Assembly: GCA_903928275.1 (NCBI GenBank)
Contig: CAIYQJ010000067.1
Span: 1 to 29,345 of the forward strand
Reading direction: 5' to 3'
From: an uncultured Chloroflexota bacterium
GTDB lineage: Bacteria > Chloroflexota > Limnocylindria > Limnocylindrales > CSP1-4
DNA length: 29,345 bases
Below are positions 1 to 7,553 of the stretch, piece after piece. A program made the translations under genes and the position numbers. Below the pieces are notes generated by a model. It worked only from the letters and a program-made list of their open reading frames with translations, was not told the origin of the DNA and ran no database searches. The stretch's first letter is position 1; each line of letters opens with the position of its first letter.

Positions 1-113
1 CCGGGCGCGGTGGCCGCCACGGGCGCGGTGCCGGAGACGCCGGGCGCGCCGGAGGCCTCTGTCCCGGCGCCGCCGGCCGCCACGGGCGGGACCGCCGGCC
101 GCTCGGCCGTCAT
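1..113 (-). CDS. hypE: N-terminal fragment of probable HypE (hydrogenase maturation), cut by window edge
   Basis: Only the first 37 codons lie in the window. The ATG (113-111) overlaps the hypD stop in an ATGA junction, so translation is probably coupled to hypD. The visible peptide begins MTAERPAVPPVAAGG and is almost wholly Ala, Gly, Pro, Thr and Val, with no recognisable domain; it looks like a disordered N-terminal extension. The hypE call rests on position alone: in hypF-C-D-E clusters the gene after hypD is usually hypE, the enzyme that dehydrates the HypF-derived thiocarbamate to the cyanide ligand of the [NiFe] site. Another hyp gene, for example hypB, is possible. Confidence 0.5.
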   Translation of the reverse strand, partial: MTAERPAVPPVAAGGAGTEASGAPGVSGTAPVAATAP

Positions 114-1246
114 CGGAGCGCCTCGGGAGCGACCATCGGCAGGGGGCGCGGCTCCAGCCCGATCCCGCGGCCCGCGGAGTAGAAGGCAGCGCACGTGCCC
201 TCGGACGACACCATCGGCGCGCCGAGCGGCTTCTGGGGCGAGCAGAGAACGCCGTAGGCGGTGCATTCGAGCGGGGTCTTCTCGCCGGTGAGGATCGCGC
301 CGGCGATGCAGGCCGGGTGCTCGCGCGTGTCGATGCCCTCGACGTGGAACCTGCGCTCCGCGTCGAACCGGGCGAACTCGGGCTTCAGGTGGTAGCCGGA
401 CGCCGGGATCATCCCCACCCCACGCCACTTGCGGTCACCGATCTCGAAGACGCGGAAGATCGTCTCCTGGGCGAGCGGGTTGCCGTCGCGCTTCACCGCA
501 CGGGCGTACTGGTTCTCCACGTCCGCGCGCCCCTCCTCGAGCTGGACGATCGCCATGAGGATCCCCTCGAGGAGGTCGAGCGGCTCGAAGCCGGTCACGA
601 CGATCGGGACGTGGTAGCGCTCCGCGATGGGCTCGTACTCGGTCCAGCCCATGACGGCGCACACGTGCCCCGCGGCGAGGAACGCCTGGACCTGGTTCCG
701 GGGCGACGAGAGCAGCGCCTCCATCGCCGGGGGCACGAGCACGTGGCTCACGAGCACGCTGAAGTTGTCGACGCCGAGCGCCGCCGCCTGGTAGACCGCC
801 ATCGCGTTCGCCGGCGCCGTCGTCTCGAACCCGACCGCGAAGAAGACGACCTGTCGGTCCGGGTGCGCGAGTGCCACCTTGAGCGCGTCGAGCGGCGAGT
901 AGACGATCCGGACGTCCGCGCCGCGGGCCTTCAGGCTGAGGAGATCCGTCGTGGAGCCCGGGACCCGGAGCATGTCGCCGTAGCTCGTGAAGATGACGTC
1001 CGGGCGGGCCGCGATCGCGAGCGCCTTGTCCACCTGCTCGAGCGGGGTCACGCAGACCGGGCAGCCCGGGCCGTGGATCATCCGGACGCCGGCCGGGAGC
1101 GACTCGTCGATCCCCTGCTTCACGATCGTGTGCGTCTGGCCGCCGCAGACCTCCATGAGGGTCCACGGCCGGGTGGTGACCCGCGCGATCTCCGCGACGA
1201 GCTTCCGCGCGAGGACGGGGTCGCGGTACTCGTCGAGGTACTTCAC
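110..1246 (-). CDS. hypD: HypD, [NiFe]-hydrogenase Fe(CN)2CO assembly scaffold
   Basis: A 378-residue protein, the usual HypD length. HypD is a [4Fe-4S] protein that, with HypC, carries the iron atom while two CN and one CO ligands are attached in the cytoplasm. Seen motifs: EVCGGQTH (residues 32-39), GPGCPVC (59-65), GFETTAP in the middle, and the C-terminal cysteine-rich block with PLEC, LCSP and EGTCAAF that holds the cluster in known HypD. The reading frame stays open far upstream, through hypC and into hypF, so the longest ORF is misleading. I chose the GTG at 1246 because it forms a GTGA overlap with the hypC stop and gives an N terminus (KYLDEYRDP) aligned with the family. All key residues are present. 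Confidence 0.96.
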   Translation of the reverse strand: MKYLDEYRDPVLARKLVAEIARVTTRPWTLMEVCGGQTHTIVKQGIDESLPAGVRMIHGPGCPVCVTPLEQVDKALAIAARPDVIFTSYGDMLRVPGSTTDLLSLKARGADVRIVYSPLDALKVALAHPDRQVVFFAVGFETTAPANAMAVYQAAALGVDNFSVLVSHVLVPPAMEALLSSPRNQVQAFLAAGHVCAVMGWTEYEPIAERYHVPIVVTGFEPLDLLEGILMAIVQLEEGRADVENQYARAVKRDGNPLAQETIFRVFEIGDRKWRGVGMIPASGYHLKPEFARFDAERRFHVEGIDTREHPACIAGAILTGEKTPLECTAYGVLCSPQKPLGAPMVSSEGTCAAFYSAGRGIGLEPRPLPMVAPEALR

Positions 1247-1635
1247 GAGATGGGGCCTCCGGTCCCGGCCGCGCCATCGCCGGCGCGGGGCTCGCGCGCG
1301 GGCGCCGAGACCTGGCGCAGGGCGGCGACCAGGCCGGTCGCCGCGGAATCGTCCCCCACGACGGCAGGCGCGTCCATGCCCGGACCCATCGTCGCGAGCT
1401 CCTGCTCCATCATGTCGCCCATCTGCGCGAGGATCTCGAGCGTCTTCATCGCCTCGTCCTCGTCGACGCGACTTATCGCGAAGCCCACGTGGACGATCAC
1501 GTAGTCGCCGAGCTCGACCTCCGGCGTATAGGCGAGGCACGCCTCCTTCCGGACGCCGCCGAAGTCGACCTTGCCCATCCGGAGGCCCGCCACGTCGTGG
1601 ACCTCGATGACCTTGCCGGGGATCCCCAGGCACAT
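1243..1635 (-). CDS. hypC: HypC/HybG-type hydrogenase maturation chaperone with a C-terminal extension
   Basis: Starts with the diagnostic MCLGIPGKV; Cys2, exposed after removal of Met1, binds the Fe(CN)2CO unit in HypC and contacts the large-subunit precursor. The HypC fold (small beta barrel plus a helix) fits residues 1-80, which include VRKEACLAYTPEVELGDYVIVHVGFAI. The protein is 130 residues, whereas HypC is normally about 75-95; the extra 45 or so residues (from about LATMGPGMD) are Ala/Gly-rich and unrecognised. The start is fixed by an AGGAGG site 8 nt upstream. The 3' end overlaps hypD by GTGA, fitting the known HypC-HypD partnership. Confidence 0.95.
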   Translation of the reverse strand: MCLGIPGKVIEVHDVAGLRMGKVDFGGVRKEACLAYTPEVELGDYVIVHVGFAISRVDEDEAMKTLEILAQMGDMMEQELATMGPGMDAPAVVGDDSAATGLVAALRQVSAPAREPRAGDGAAGTGGPIS

Positions 1636-1643
1636 GGTTCGAA

Positions 1644-1649
1644 CCTCCT
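1644..1649 (-). promoter_or_regulatory. Ribosome binding site of hypC, overlapping the hypF stop
   Basis: A perfect AGGAGG lies 8 nt before the hypC ATG. The hypF stop TAG (1650-1648) supplies its first two bases, so ribosomes terminating on hypF end on the hypC initiation site. This is seen directly; coupling is inferred. Confidence 0.8.
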
Positions 1650-4053
1650 ACCGATCTCGTCGCCCGGGTGACGCTCCCGCTGCGGGCGAGGCCGGCGAAC
1701 CGGTCCCCTTCGCCGCGAGTCGAGCTGCCGCGACCGCTGCCTGACCATAGCTGATGCCACCGTCGTTCGCCGGGATCCGCCGGTTCAGGTGGACGGCGAA
1801 GCCATCGCGCTCGAGGCGATCGGCGAGCGTCCCGGCGAGCCGCTGGTTCTGGAGCACGCCCCCGGAGAGGGCGACGACGCGCAGACCCGTCTCGCGGGCG
1901 GCGGCGGAGACCAGCTCCTCCGTCACCGACGCGATCGTCTCGTGGAAGGCGGCGGCGATCGTGCCGACCGGGTCGCCGGCCGCGCGCCGCTCCAGGACGG
2001 CGGCGAGCGTGGGCCGAGGGTCGTACACGAGGAGGTCGCCGACGCGAGCGATCCGGTGTGGGAGCGCTGCGGCTGCGGCATCCCCGGCGGCGGTCTCGAG
2101 GTCGATCGCCGCCTGCGCCTCGAACTCGGCGACGTCGCGCAGGCCGAGCAGGCTGCTCACCGCGTCGAAGAGGCGGCCCGCAGACGAGGCGACCGGCGCG
2201 TTGAGGCCGCGGGCCACCTGGACGCGGACGATCCCGACCTCGCGCGGGTCGAGCCGGTCGACGAACGCGGCCGCGAGGCCAGGCGGGAGGGGCAGGCCGC
2301 CGGGCAGCGCCTCCGCGCCCAGGAGGTACCCGAGCGCCATCCGGTACGGCTTCCGCACGGCGAGGGCGCCGCCGGGCATGGGCGCGAGTCCGAACCGCGC
2401 GAACCGTCGGTAGCGCGCGAGATCGGCGACGAGGACCTCGCCGCCCCAGAGCGTGCCGTCGTCGCCCATCCCGAGGCCGTCGTACGCGACCCCGATGAAC
2501 GGCCCGGCGACGCCGTGCTCGGCCGCCGCCGACGCGACATGCGCGTGGTGGTGCTGGACCGCGATCCGGCGGTCGGCGGTGAACCGCGTCACCGCGTACT
2601 GGGTGGAGAGGTACCCCGGATGCAGGTCGTGGACGACCCATGCGGGCTCGATGTCGAGGAGCCGGGAGAGGTGCGCGAGGTTCTCCTCGAACGCGCGATG
2701 GACGAGGAGGTCCTCGAGGTCCCCCGTGTGCGGCGCCACGTGGGCGCGGCGGCCGCGGGCCAGGGTGAACGTGTGCTTGAGCTCCGCGCCCACGGCGAGG
2801 AACGGCTCCGGGGTGGCGACCGGAAGGTCCACCGGGTCCGGCGCGTACCCGCGGGCGCGGCGGATGATCGATTCCTGCGCGTCCGGCCCGCGCCCCACCA
2901 CCCGGGTGACCGAGTCGTCGTACCGGGCGCGGATACGTCGGTCGTGCTGGAGGAACGAATCCGCGATCGGCGCGAGGCGGTCGAGGGCGTCCGCGTCGTC
3001 GATGACGATCGGCTCGTCGGAAAGGTTGCCGCTCGTGAGGACGACCGGCCGGCCCGCGGCAGCGAGGAAGAGGTGATGGAGCGGCGTGTACGGGAGGAAC
3101 AGCCCCACGTGCGGGTTCCCGTTCGTCACGGCCGCGGCGATCGGCGCATCCGGGCGCAGCCTCGCCAGCACGATCGGGCGCGCCGGCGACTCGAGGAGCG
3201 CAGCCTCCGCGTCCGTCACGTCGGCGAGCGCCCGGGCCCCCGCGAGGTCGCGGGCCATGACGGCGAACGGCTTGGCCCATCGCCGCTTCCGGTCGCGGAG
3301 TCGCGCCACGGCCGCCGGGTCCGTGGCGTCGCACGCGAGCTGATAGCCGCCGAGGCCCTTGACGGCGACGATCCGCCCGGCGGCCATGTCCGCGACGGCC
3401 GCGGCGAGCGCCTGGTCCGCGATGGCGGTCGGGCGCGGGTCGACGCCGCGCCGCCAGGAGAGGCGCGGGCCGCACGCGGCGCACGCCACGGGCTCCGCGT
3501 GGAAGCGCCGGTCCGCCGGGTCGCGGTACTCGCGCTCGCAGTCCGCGCAGAGCGGGAAGTCGCGCATGGACGTCCGCGCCCGGTCGTACGGCAGGTCCTC
3601 GATGATCGTCGCACGCGGCCCGCAGTTCGTGCAGTTGATGAACGGGTATCGGAACCGCCGGTCCGACGGGTCCCACATCTCGCGTACGCAGTCGTCGCAC
3701 GTGGCGATGTCCGGCGGGAACAGCCGCTCCGCCGAGGCAGCGGCGACGCTCTCCTCGATCGTGAACCCGGCCCCGGGGACCGGTGCAGGCCGGCCCGCGA
3801 TCGCGCGCACCTCGACGCGCTCCACCCGCGCCCGCGGCGGAGCGTCCGCGGCGATCCGACGGGCGAACGCCGCGACCGCGGCGGCCGGTCCCGCGACGTC
3901 CGCCTCCACGCGGCCGGCGAGGTTCCGGACGCTCCCGTCGAGCTCGAGCTCGGTCGCGAGCCGCCAGACGAACGGCCGGAATCCGACGCCCTGGACGACA
4001 CCTTCGGCGACCACGGTGCGCTCGACGCGGGCGGTGGCAGCGGGGGACGCCAT
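1648..4053 (-). CDS. hypF: HypF carbamoyltransferase (hydrogenase cyanide-ligand synthesis)
   Basis: About 801 residues with the full HypF domain order. An acylphosphatase-like domain is at 10-100 (GVVQGVGFRPFVW). Two zinc-finger motifs follow, with Cys pairs at 119/122, 141/144, 169/172 and 191/194. Next come a YrdC-like domain at about 205-385 (KGLGGYQLACDA at 232-243) and a Kae1-like carbamoyltransferase domain with HHHAHVASAAAEHG, DGLGMGDDGTLWGGE and LSGGVLQNQRL. HypF converts carbamoyl phosphate and ATP to carbamoyl-adenylate and passes the carbamoyl group to the HypE C-terminal Cys. I prefer the ATG at 4053, 22 nt after the protease stop. An upstream in-frame ATG at 4110 would add 19 residues that overlap the protease gene and do not resemble HypF. 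GAGGAG at 4072-4077 is rather distant (18 nt). Confidence 0.95.
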   Translation of the reverse strand: MASPAATARVERTVVAEGVVQGVGFRPFVWRLATELELDGSVRNLAGRVEADVAGPAAAVAAFARRIAADAPPRARVERVEVRAIAGRPAPVPGAGFTIEESVAAASAERLFPPDIATCDDCVREMWDPSDRRFRYPFINCTNCGPRATIIEDLPYDRARTSMRDFPLCADCEREYRDPADRRFHAEPVACAACGPRLSWRRGVDPRPTAIADQALAAAVADMAAGRIVAVKGLGGYQLACDATDPAAVARLRDRKRRWAKPFAVMARDLAGARALADVTDAEAALLESPARPIVLARLRPDAPIAAAVTNGNPHVGLFLPYTPLHHLFLAAAGRPVVLTSGNLSDEPIVIDDADALDRLAPIADSFLQHDRRIRARYDDSVTRVVGRGPDAQESIIRRARGYAPDPVDLPVATPEPFLAVGAELKHTFTLARGRRAHVAPHTGDLEDLLVHRAFEENLAHLSRLLDIEPAWVVHDLHPGYLSTQYAVTRFTADRRIAVQHHHAHVASAAAEHGVAGPFIGVAYDGLGMGDDGTLWGGEVLVADLARYRRFARFGLAPMPGGALAVRKPYRMALGYLLGAEALPGGLPLPPGLAAAFVDRLDPREVGIVRVQVARGLNAPVASSAGRLFDAVSSLLGLRDVAEFEAQAAIDLETAAGDAAAAALPHRIARVGDLLVYDPRPTLAAVLERRAAGDPVGTIAAAFHETIASVTEELVSAAARETGLRVVALSGGVLQNQRLAGTLADRLERDGFAVHLNRRIPANDGGISYGQAAVAAARLAAKGTGSPASPAAGASPGRRDR

Positions 4054-4075
4054 GGAAGCAGGTCGGGCGGTCTCC

Positions 4076-4636
4076 TCAGCCGCCCGATCCGTCCTCCGTC
4101 TGCCATGCACGCAGGTGGCCGAGCACTGTCCGGATCAGCTCCGGCACCGACGCCTCCACCTCGGACGTCAGCTCCGTCCCGAGATCCACGCGCTTCGGCT
4201 GGATCCCGACGACGCGGATGCGCCGCGGCATGGCGCCCATGAGCTGCAGGGTGGCGAGGAGCTCCGTCGCGCCGAGGTCGTGCACGCCCATCACGATATC
4301 CCTTCGGAGCAGAAGGGTCCCATCGAGGTCCTGCCGCGCGCCCGGGGAGAGTCCCCCGTCGATGATGTCGACGACGACGAGGCCGTCCACGTCCTCCAGG
4401 AGCGGAAGCAGCGCGAGGCCCACGGTGCCGCCGTCCACGAGGTCGATCGAGGCCGGGTCCGGGAGCGCGCGGATCACCGCGTCGTCGGCGGCGAGCCGTT
4501 CGATGACGAGCGACCCGAGCGCCTCGTCTCCCTGGATCCGGTTGCCGAGCCCCAGGACGACGTAGCGGCGTCCGGGCCCGTCGCCCGGGTCGAGGCCGCC
4601 GCCCGGGTCGAGGCCGCCGCCGGCGACGCCGCTCAC
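4076..4636 (-). CDS. [NiFe]-hydrogenase maturation endopeptidase (HyaD/HybD family)
   Basis: A 186-residue protein of the HybD/HyaD/HoxM family, which cleaves the C-terminal extension of the large subunit once nickel is in place. By alignment with E. coli HybD the three nickel-sensing ligands are present: Glu38 in GDEALG (HybD Glu16), Asp90 in VVVDIIDGG (Asp62) and His119 in MGVHDLG (His93). The GLGN start of the fold is at 29-32. The N terminus is about 22 residues longer than HybD and holds the duplicated peptide GGLDPG, encoded by an 18-bp tandem repeat. The start is a GTG at 4636, 13 nt after the hypA stop, with no clear ribosome binding site. Its natural substrate is the large subunit encoded three genes upstream. 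Confidence 0.92.
   Translation of the reverse strand: MSGVAGGGLDPGGGLDPGDGPGRRYVVLGLGNRIQGDEALGSLVIERLAADDAVIRALPDPASIDLVDGGTVGLALLPLLEDVDGLVVVDIIDGGLSPGARQDLDGTLLLRRDIVMGVHDLGATELLATLQLMGAMPRRIRVVGIQPKRVDLGTELTSEVEASVPELIRTVLGHLRAWQTEDGSGG
4583..4618 (-). repeat. 18-bp perfect tandem duplication inside the protease gene
   Basis: Positions 4583-4600 and 4601-4618 are identical (plus-strand unit gcccgggtcgaggccgcc). They encode a duplicated GGLDPG-type hexapeptide near the N terminus of the protease, outside the catalytic fold. Probably a slippage product in GC-rich DNA. Confidence 0.9.
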
Positions 4637-4649
4637 CGCGGCGCGCCGC

Positions 4650-4973
4650 TCACCACAGGAGCTCGATCTCGACGCCGGGTCCGGGGACGGCCGGGAGCGG
4701 CCACCCGCACGACCCGCAGAACGGGTCCGACGGCTCGGGCTCGCATGCGGCGCCGCAGGAGACGCACGTCACCGGCCGGATCGTGGTCCGGATGGGCAGG
4801 TCCGCGAATCCGAGCTCGGCGAGATGGACCTGCAGGTGGAGCTCCGCAGCCTGCGGGGCGATGTGGGCCGGGTCGGTGACGACGAGCTCGGCCGAACGCG
4901 GCGCGGAGGCCCCCGCCGGGGCCTCCCGCATCGCCGTGTCAAGCGCGCGCCCGACCGCACCTGCCTCATGCAT
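4650..4973 (-). CDS. hypA: HypA, nickel-insertion metallochaperone
   Basis: A 107-residue protein starting MHEAG; the N-terminal Met-His-Glu is the HypA nickel-binding motif (His2 and the amino terminus are ligands in characterised HypA). The zinc site is seen as CVSC (Cys70, Cys73) and CGSC (Cys86, Cys89). HypA delivers Ni2+ to the large-subunit precursor, normally together with the GTPase HypB. No hypB is found next to it. The ATG at 4973 lies inside the end of the cytochrome b gene (8-nt overlap). Slightly short for the family, but complete. Confidence 0.95.
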   Translation of the reverse strand: MHEAGAVGRALDTAMREAPAGASAPRSAELVVTDPAHIAPQAAELHLQVHLAELGFADLPIRTTIRPVTCVSCGAACEPEPSDPFCGSCGWPLPAVPGPGVEIELLW

Positions 4974-5844
4974 CCGTCTTCGGGGTCTCCCTGGGGCCTG
5001 ACTGCTGCGCGATCGTCCTCGCGTCTCGGGCGTCGTCGCCGATGCCGGGCCGGTCGGTCAGGTAGTCGGCCGTGCTGTGCGGCCGGATGTTCTTGTAGCC
5101 CGTGAAGATGCTCGTCATGACGCCGGTGCGCTCCTCGATGTCGACGAGGATCGCACTGTAGACATGGTGGATGAGGAACGCGATGAAGAGGAACGTCACG
5201 AAGTAGTGGAGCATCCGGATCGCCTGGATCCCGCCCGGCAACCACCCGACGATCGGCAGCAGCCACGAGGCAGGGCCGGTGCCGATGAGCCATGCGAACA
5301 GCAGCAGCCCCGTGGCCACCTGGAGGAACATGAGGATCGACACGGCCGTGTAGGCCACGCCGGCGAGGAGATTGTGCCCGGTCATGGGCACCGGCTCCGA
5401 GCGCGCGAACGTGTAGTACTTGCCCATCTCCCGGGCGGCTTTGAACTGGGCCCGGTTGTGGGGGATGATCGAGCGCCAGCTCGCGTACCGGTTGCCGACG
5501 AAGCCCCAGTAGAACCGCACGCCCACGGCGATCGTGAAGACGATCGCGGTGAGCTCGTGGACGAACCGGATCGTGGCCATCTGCGTCGACGCCTCGAGCG
5601 GCGACGACGGCACGAGGAACGGCCCGTGGATGTACGCGCCGGTCACGGCCAGGATCGCGATGCTGATGACGATGGCCCAGTGGGTGACCCGGACGGGGAG
5701 CTCCCAGACGTAGACGGCGTTCTGCCCCACCCCGCGGTGTCGCACGTCCGCGTCCTCGAGCGCCTCGATCCTGCGCTCGACGACGGCCGGGTCGGAGACG
5801 GGTCCCGATGCGCCGCGATCGAGCGGCGCCGTGGTGCCGGCCAT
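4966..5844 (-). CDS. hyaC: Hydrogenase cytochrome b subunit (HyaC type), membrane anchor and quinone reductase
   Basis: A 292-residue di-heme cytochrome b of the group 1 hydrogenase type. It takes electrons from the small subunit and passes them to the quinone pool. Four main hydrophobic segments are visible near 55-75, 93-112, 157-187 and 208-232. Candidate heme ligands are His55 (RVTHW), His96 (FVHEL), His213 (MLHYF) and His226/227 (LIHHVYSA); the conserved TGHNLLAG is at 155-162. The N-terminal 45 and C-terminal 45 residues are hydrophilic and longer than in E. coli HyaC (about 235 residues). The start is the ATG at 5844, which shares its A with the hyaB stop (TGATG). A longer frame starting at 5913 is not needed. 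Confidence 0.93.
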   Translation of the reverse strand: MAGTTAPLDRGASGPVSDPAVVERRIEALEDADVRHRGVGQNAVYVWELPVRVTHWAIVISIAILAVTGAYIHGPFLVPSSPLEASTQMATIRFVHELTAIVFTIAVGVRFYWGFVGNRYASWRSIIPHNRAQFKAAREMGKYYTFARSEPVPMTGHNLLAGVAYTAVSILMFLQVATGLLLFAWLIGTGPASWLLPIVGWLPGGIQAIRMLHYFVTFLFIAFLIHHVYSAILVDIEERTGVMTSIFTGYKNIRPHSTADYLTDRPGIGDDARDARTIAQQSGPRETPKTDA

Positions 5845-7553
5845 CAGCGCACCTCCACCCGGACCTTCTCGGCACCGGTGGCGTCCACCACGTGGACGGC
5901 GCAGGCGAGGCACGGATCGAAGGAGTGGATGGTCCGCAGGATCTCGAGCGGCTGGTCGAGGACGGCCACCGGCGTCCCGACGAGCGACGCCTCGTACGGT
6001 CCGGTCTGGCCGTTCTCGTCACGCGGGCCGGCGTTCCACGTGCTGGGCACGACGGCCTGGTAGTTCTCGATCTTCTGGTTCTTGATCTTCACCCAGTGGC
6101 CGAGCGCGCCGCGGGGCGCCTCGTGGGGTCCCCACCCCTGGGCCTCGGCCGGCCACGTGGACGGCTCCCACTTCGACGTGTCGGCCGTCCGCAGGTCGCC
6201 GCTGTTCATGTTCTTGCCCAGCTCGGCGAGCCACGTGTCCATCCAGTCGAGCAGGTACACGGTCTCGAGCGCACGGGCGGCCACCCGGCCGAGCGTGGAG
6301 AACAGCGCCGCCGGCTGGGCGTTGAGCTCGGCCAGCGTCGAGTTCACGAGGTCCTGGACCTTCTGCACGCCGGAGCCGTACGCGACGAGCATCCGGGCGA
6401 GCGGACCCACCTCCATGACCTGGCCGTCGTAGCGGGGGGACTTGAGCCAGGAGTACTTGTTCGCGGTGTCGAGGGCGTCGTAGGGAGGCGTGGGACCCGA
6501 GTACTTCGGCGCCGTGACCCCGTCGAAGGGGTTGAGCGTGGCCTGGTCACCGCCGGGATACGTGTAGTAGGAGTGCGCGATCGCCTCGGTGATCTTCGTC
6601 TGGTCCACCGGGTGCACCGTGGAGAGGTCGCCGTTGAGGATGATCCCGCGCGGGAAGGTGTAGAGGGAGGTGTCGTTCAGGGCGCCGTTCGGGAGCCCGC
6701 CGTAGGCGAGGTAGTTCCTGTGCCCGGCGCCGTACGTGAACCACTCCGGGTAGAAGCTCGCGATGGCCTTGACGTCCGGCACGTAGACCTGCTCGACGAA
6801 CGTGCGCATCGTCCGGACGAGCGCCGCCATCTGGTCCATGCGCAGCGGGTTGACGACGTTCGGCGAGTTCGGGTCGAGCGGCGCTGCCATCCCGCCGACG
6901 AGGAAGGTCTGCGGATGGGGGTTCTTCCCGCCGAGGATGGCGTGCATCCGGATGACGTCGCGCTGCCAGCTGAGGGCCTCGATGTAGTGGGCGACCGCCA
7001 TGAGGTCCGCCTCGGGCGGGAGCTTGTACGCCGGGTTGCCCCAGTAGCCGTTCGTGAAGATGCTCAGCTGGCCGCTGTCGACGAGCGCCTTCACCCGAGC
7101 CTGGACCTCGGTGAAGTACGCCCTGGACGAGAGCGGCCACGGCGAGATCTTCTGGGCGAGGTCGGCGGTCTTCTGCGGGTCCGCCGTGAGGCAGCCGGTG
7201 ACATCCACCCAGTCGAGCGCGTGCAGGTGGTAGAAGTGGATGACGTGGTCCTGGATGAACTGCGCTCCCGAGATGAGGTTGCGCATGAGCCGCGCGTTGG
7301 GCGGCGGGGAGATCGCGAGCGCGTCTTCGACGGCCTGGACCGACGCGATCGCGTGGACTGTCGTGCAGACGCCGCAGATGCGCTGCGTCCAGATCCATGC
7401 CTCGCGCGGGTCGCGGCCCTGGACGATGAGCTCCATGCCGCGGAACATCGTCCCGCTCGACCAGGCGTCCGTCACCGCGCCGTTGTCGACCTGCGCCTCG
7501 ATCCGCAGGTGCCCCTCGATCCGCGTGACGGGATCCACGACGACCCTGGCCAT
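5844..7553 (-). CDS. hyaB: [NiFe]-hydrogenase large subunit, group 1 (HyaB type)
   Basis: A 569-residue catalytic subunit that oxidises H2 at a Ni-Fe(CN)2CO centre. The N-terminal motif RICGVCTTVHA gives Cys60 and Cys63, and the C-terminal DPCLACAVH gives Cys548 and Cys551; these four Cys bind Ni and Fe. RIEGHL (11-16) and GRDPREAW (47-53 region) are also typical of group 1. The 15 residues after His554 (starting VVDATGAEK) are the extension expected to be removed by the protease encoded in the same operon. No signal peptide is seen; export would be by hitchhiking with the Tat-tagged small subunit. The ATG at 7553 overlaps the hyaA stop by one base. Confidence 0.97.
   Translation of the reverse strand: MARVVVDPVTRIEGHLRIEAQVDNGAVTDAWSSGTMFRGMELIVQGRDPREAWIWTQRICGVCTTVHAIASVQAVEDALAISPPPNARLMRNLISGAQFIQDHVIHFYHLHALDWVDVTGCLTADPQKTADLAQKISPWPLSSRAYFTEVQARVKALVDSGQLSIFTNGYWGNPAYKLPPEADLMAVAHYIEALSWQRDVIRMHAILGGKNPHPQTFLVGGMAAPLDPNSPNVVNPLRMDQMAALVRTMRTFVEQVYVPDVKAIASFYPEWFTYGAGHRNYLAYGGLPNGALNDTSLYTFPRGIILNGDLSTVHPVDQTKITEAIAHSYYTYPGGDQATLNPFDGVTAPKYSGPTPPYDALDTANKYSWLKSPRYDGQVMEVGPLARMLVAYGSGVQKVQDLVNSTLAELNAQPAALFSTLGRVAARALETVYLLDWMDTWLAELGKNMNSGDLRTADTSKWEPSTWPAEAQGWGPHEAPRGALGHWVKIKNQKIENYQAVVPSTWNAGPRDENGQTGPYEASLVGTPVAVLDQPLEILRTIHSFDPCLACAVHVVDATGAEKVRVEVR

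Noticed and set aside
110..3700. A 1196-codon minus-strand frame ending as HypD
   Set aside because: Only the last 378 codons are HypD; the upstream part is out of frame with hypC and hypF and has no sensible protein. The GTGA overlap fixes the true start at 1246.
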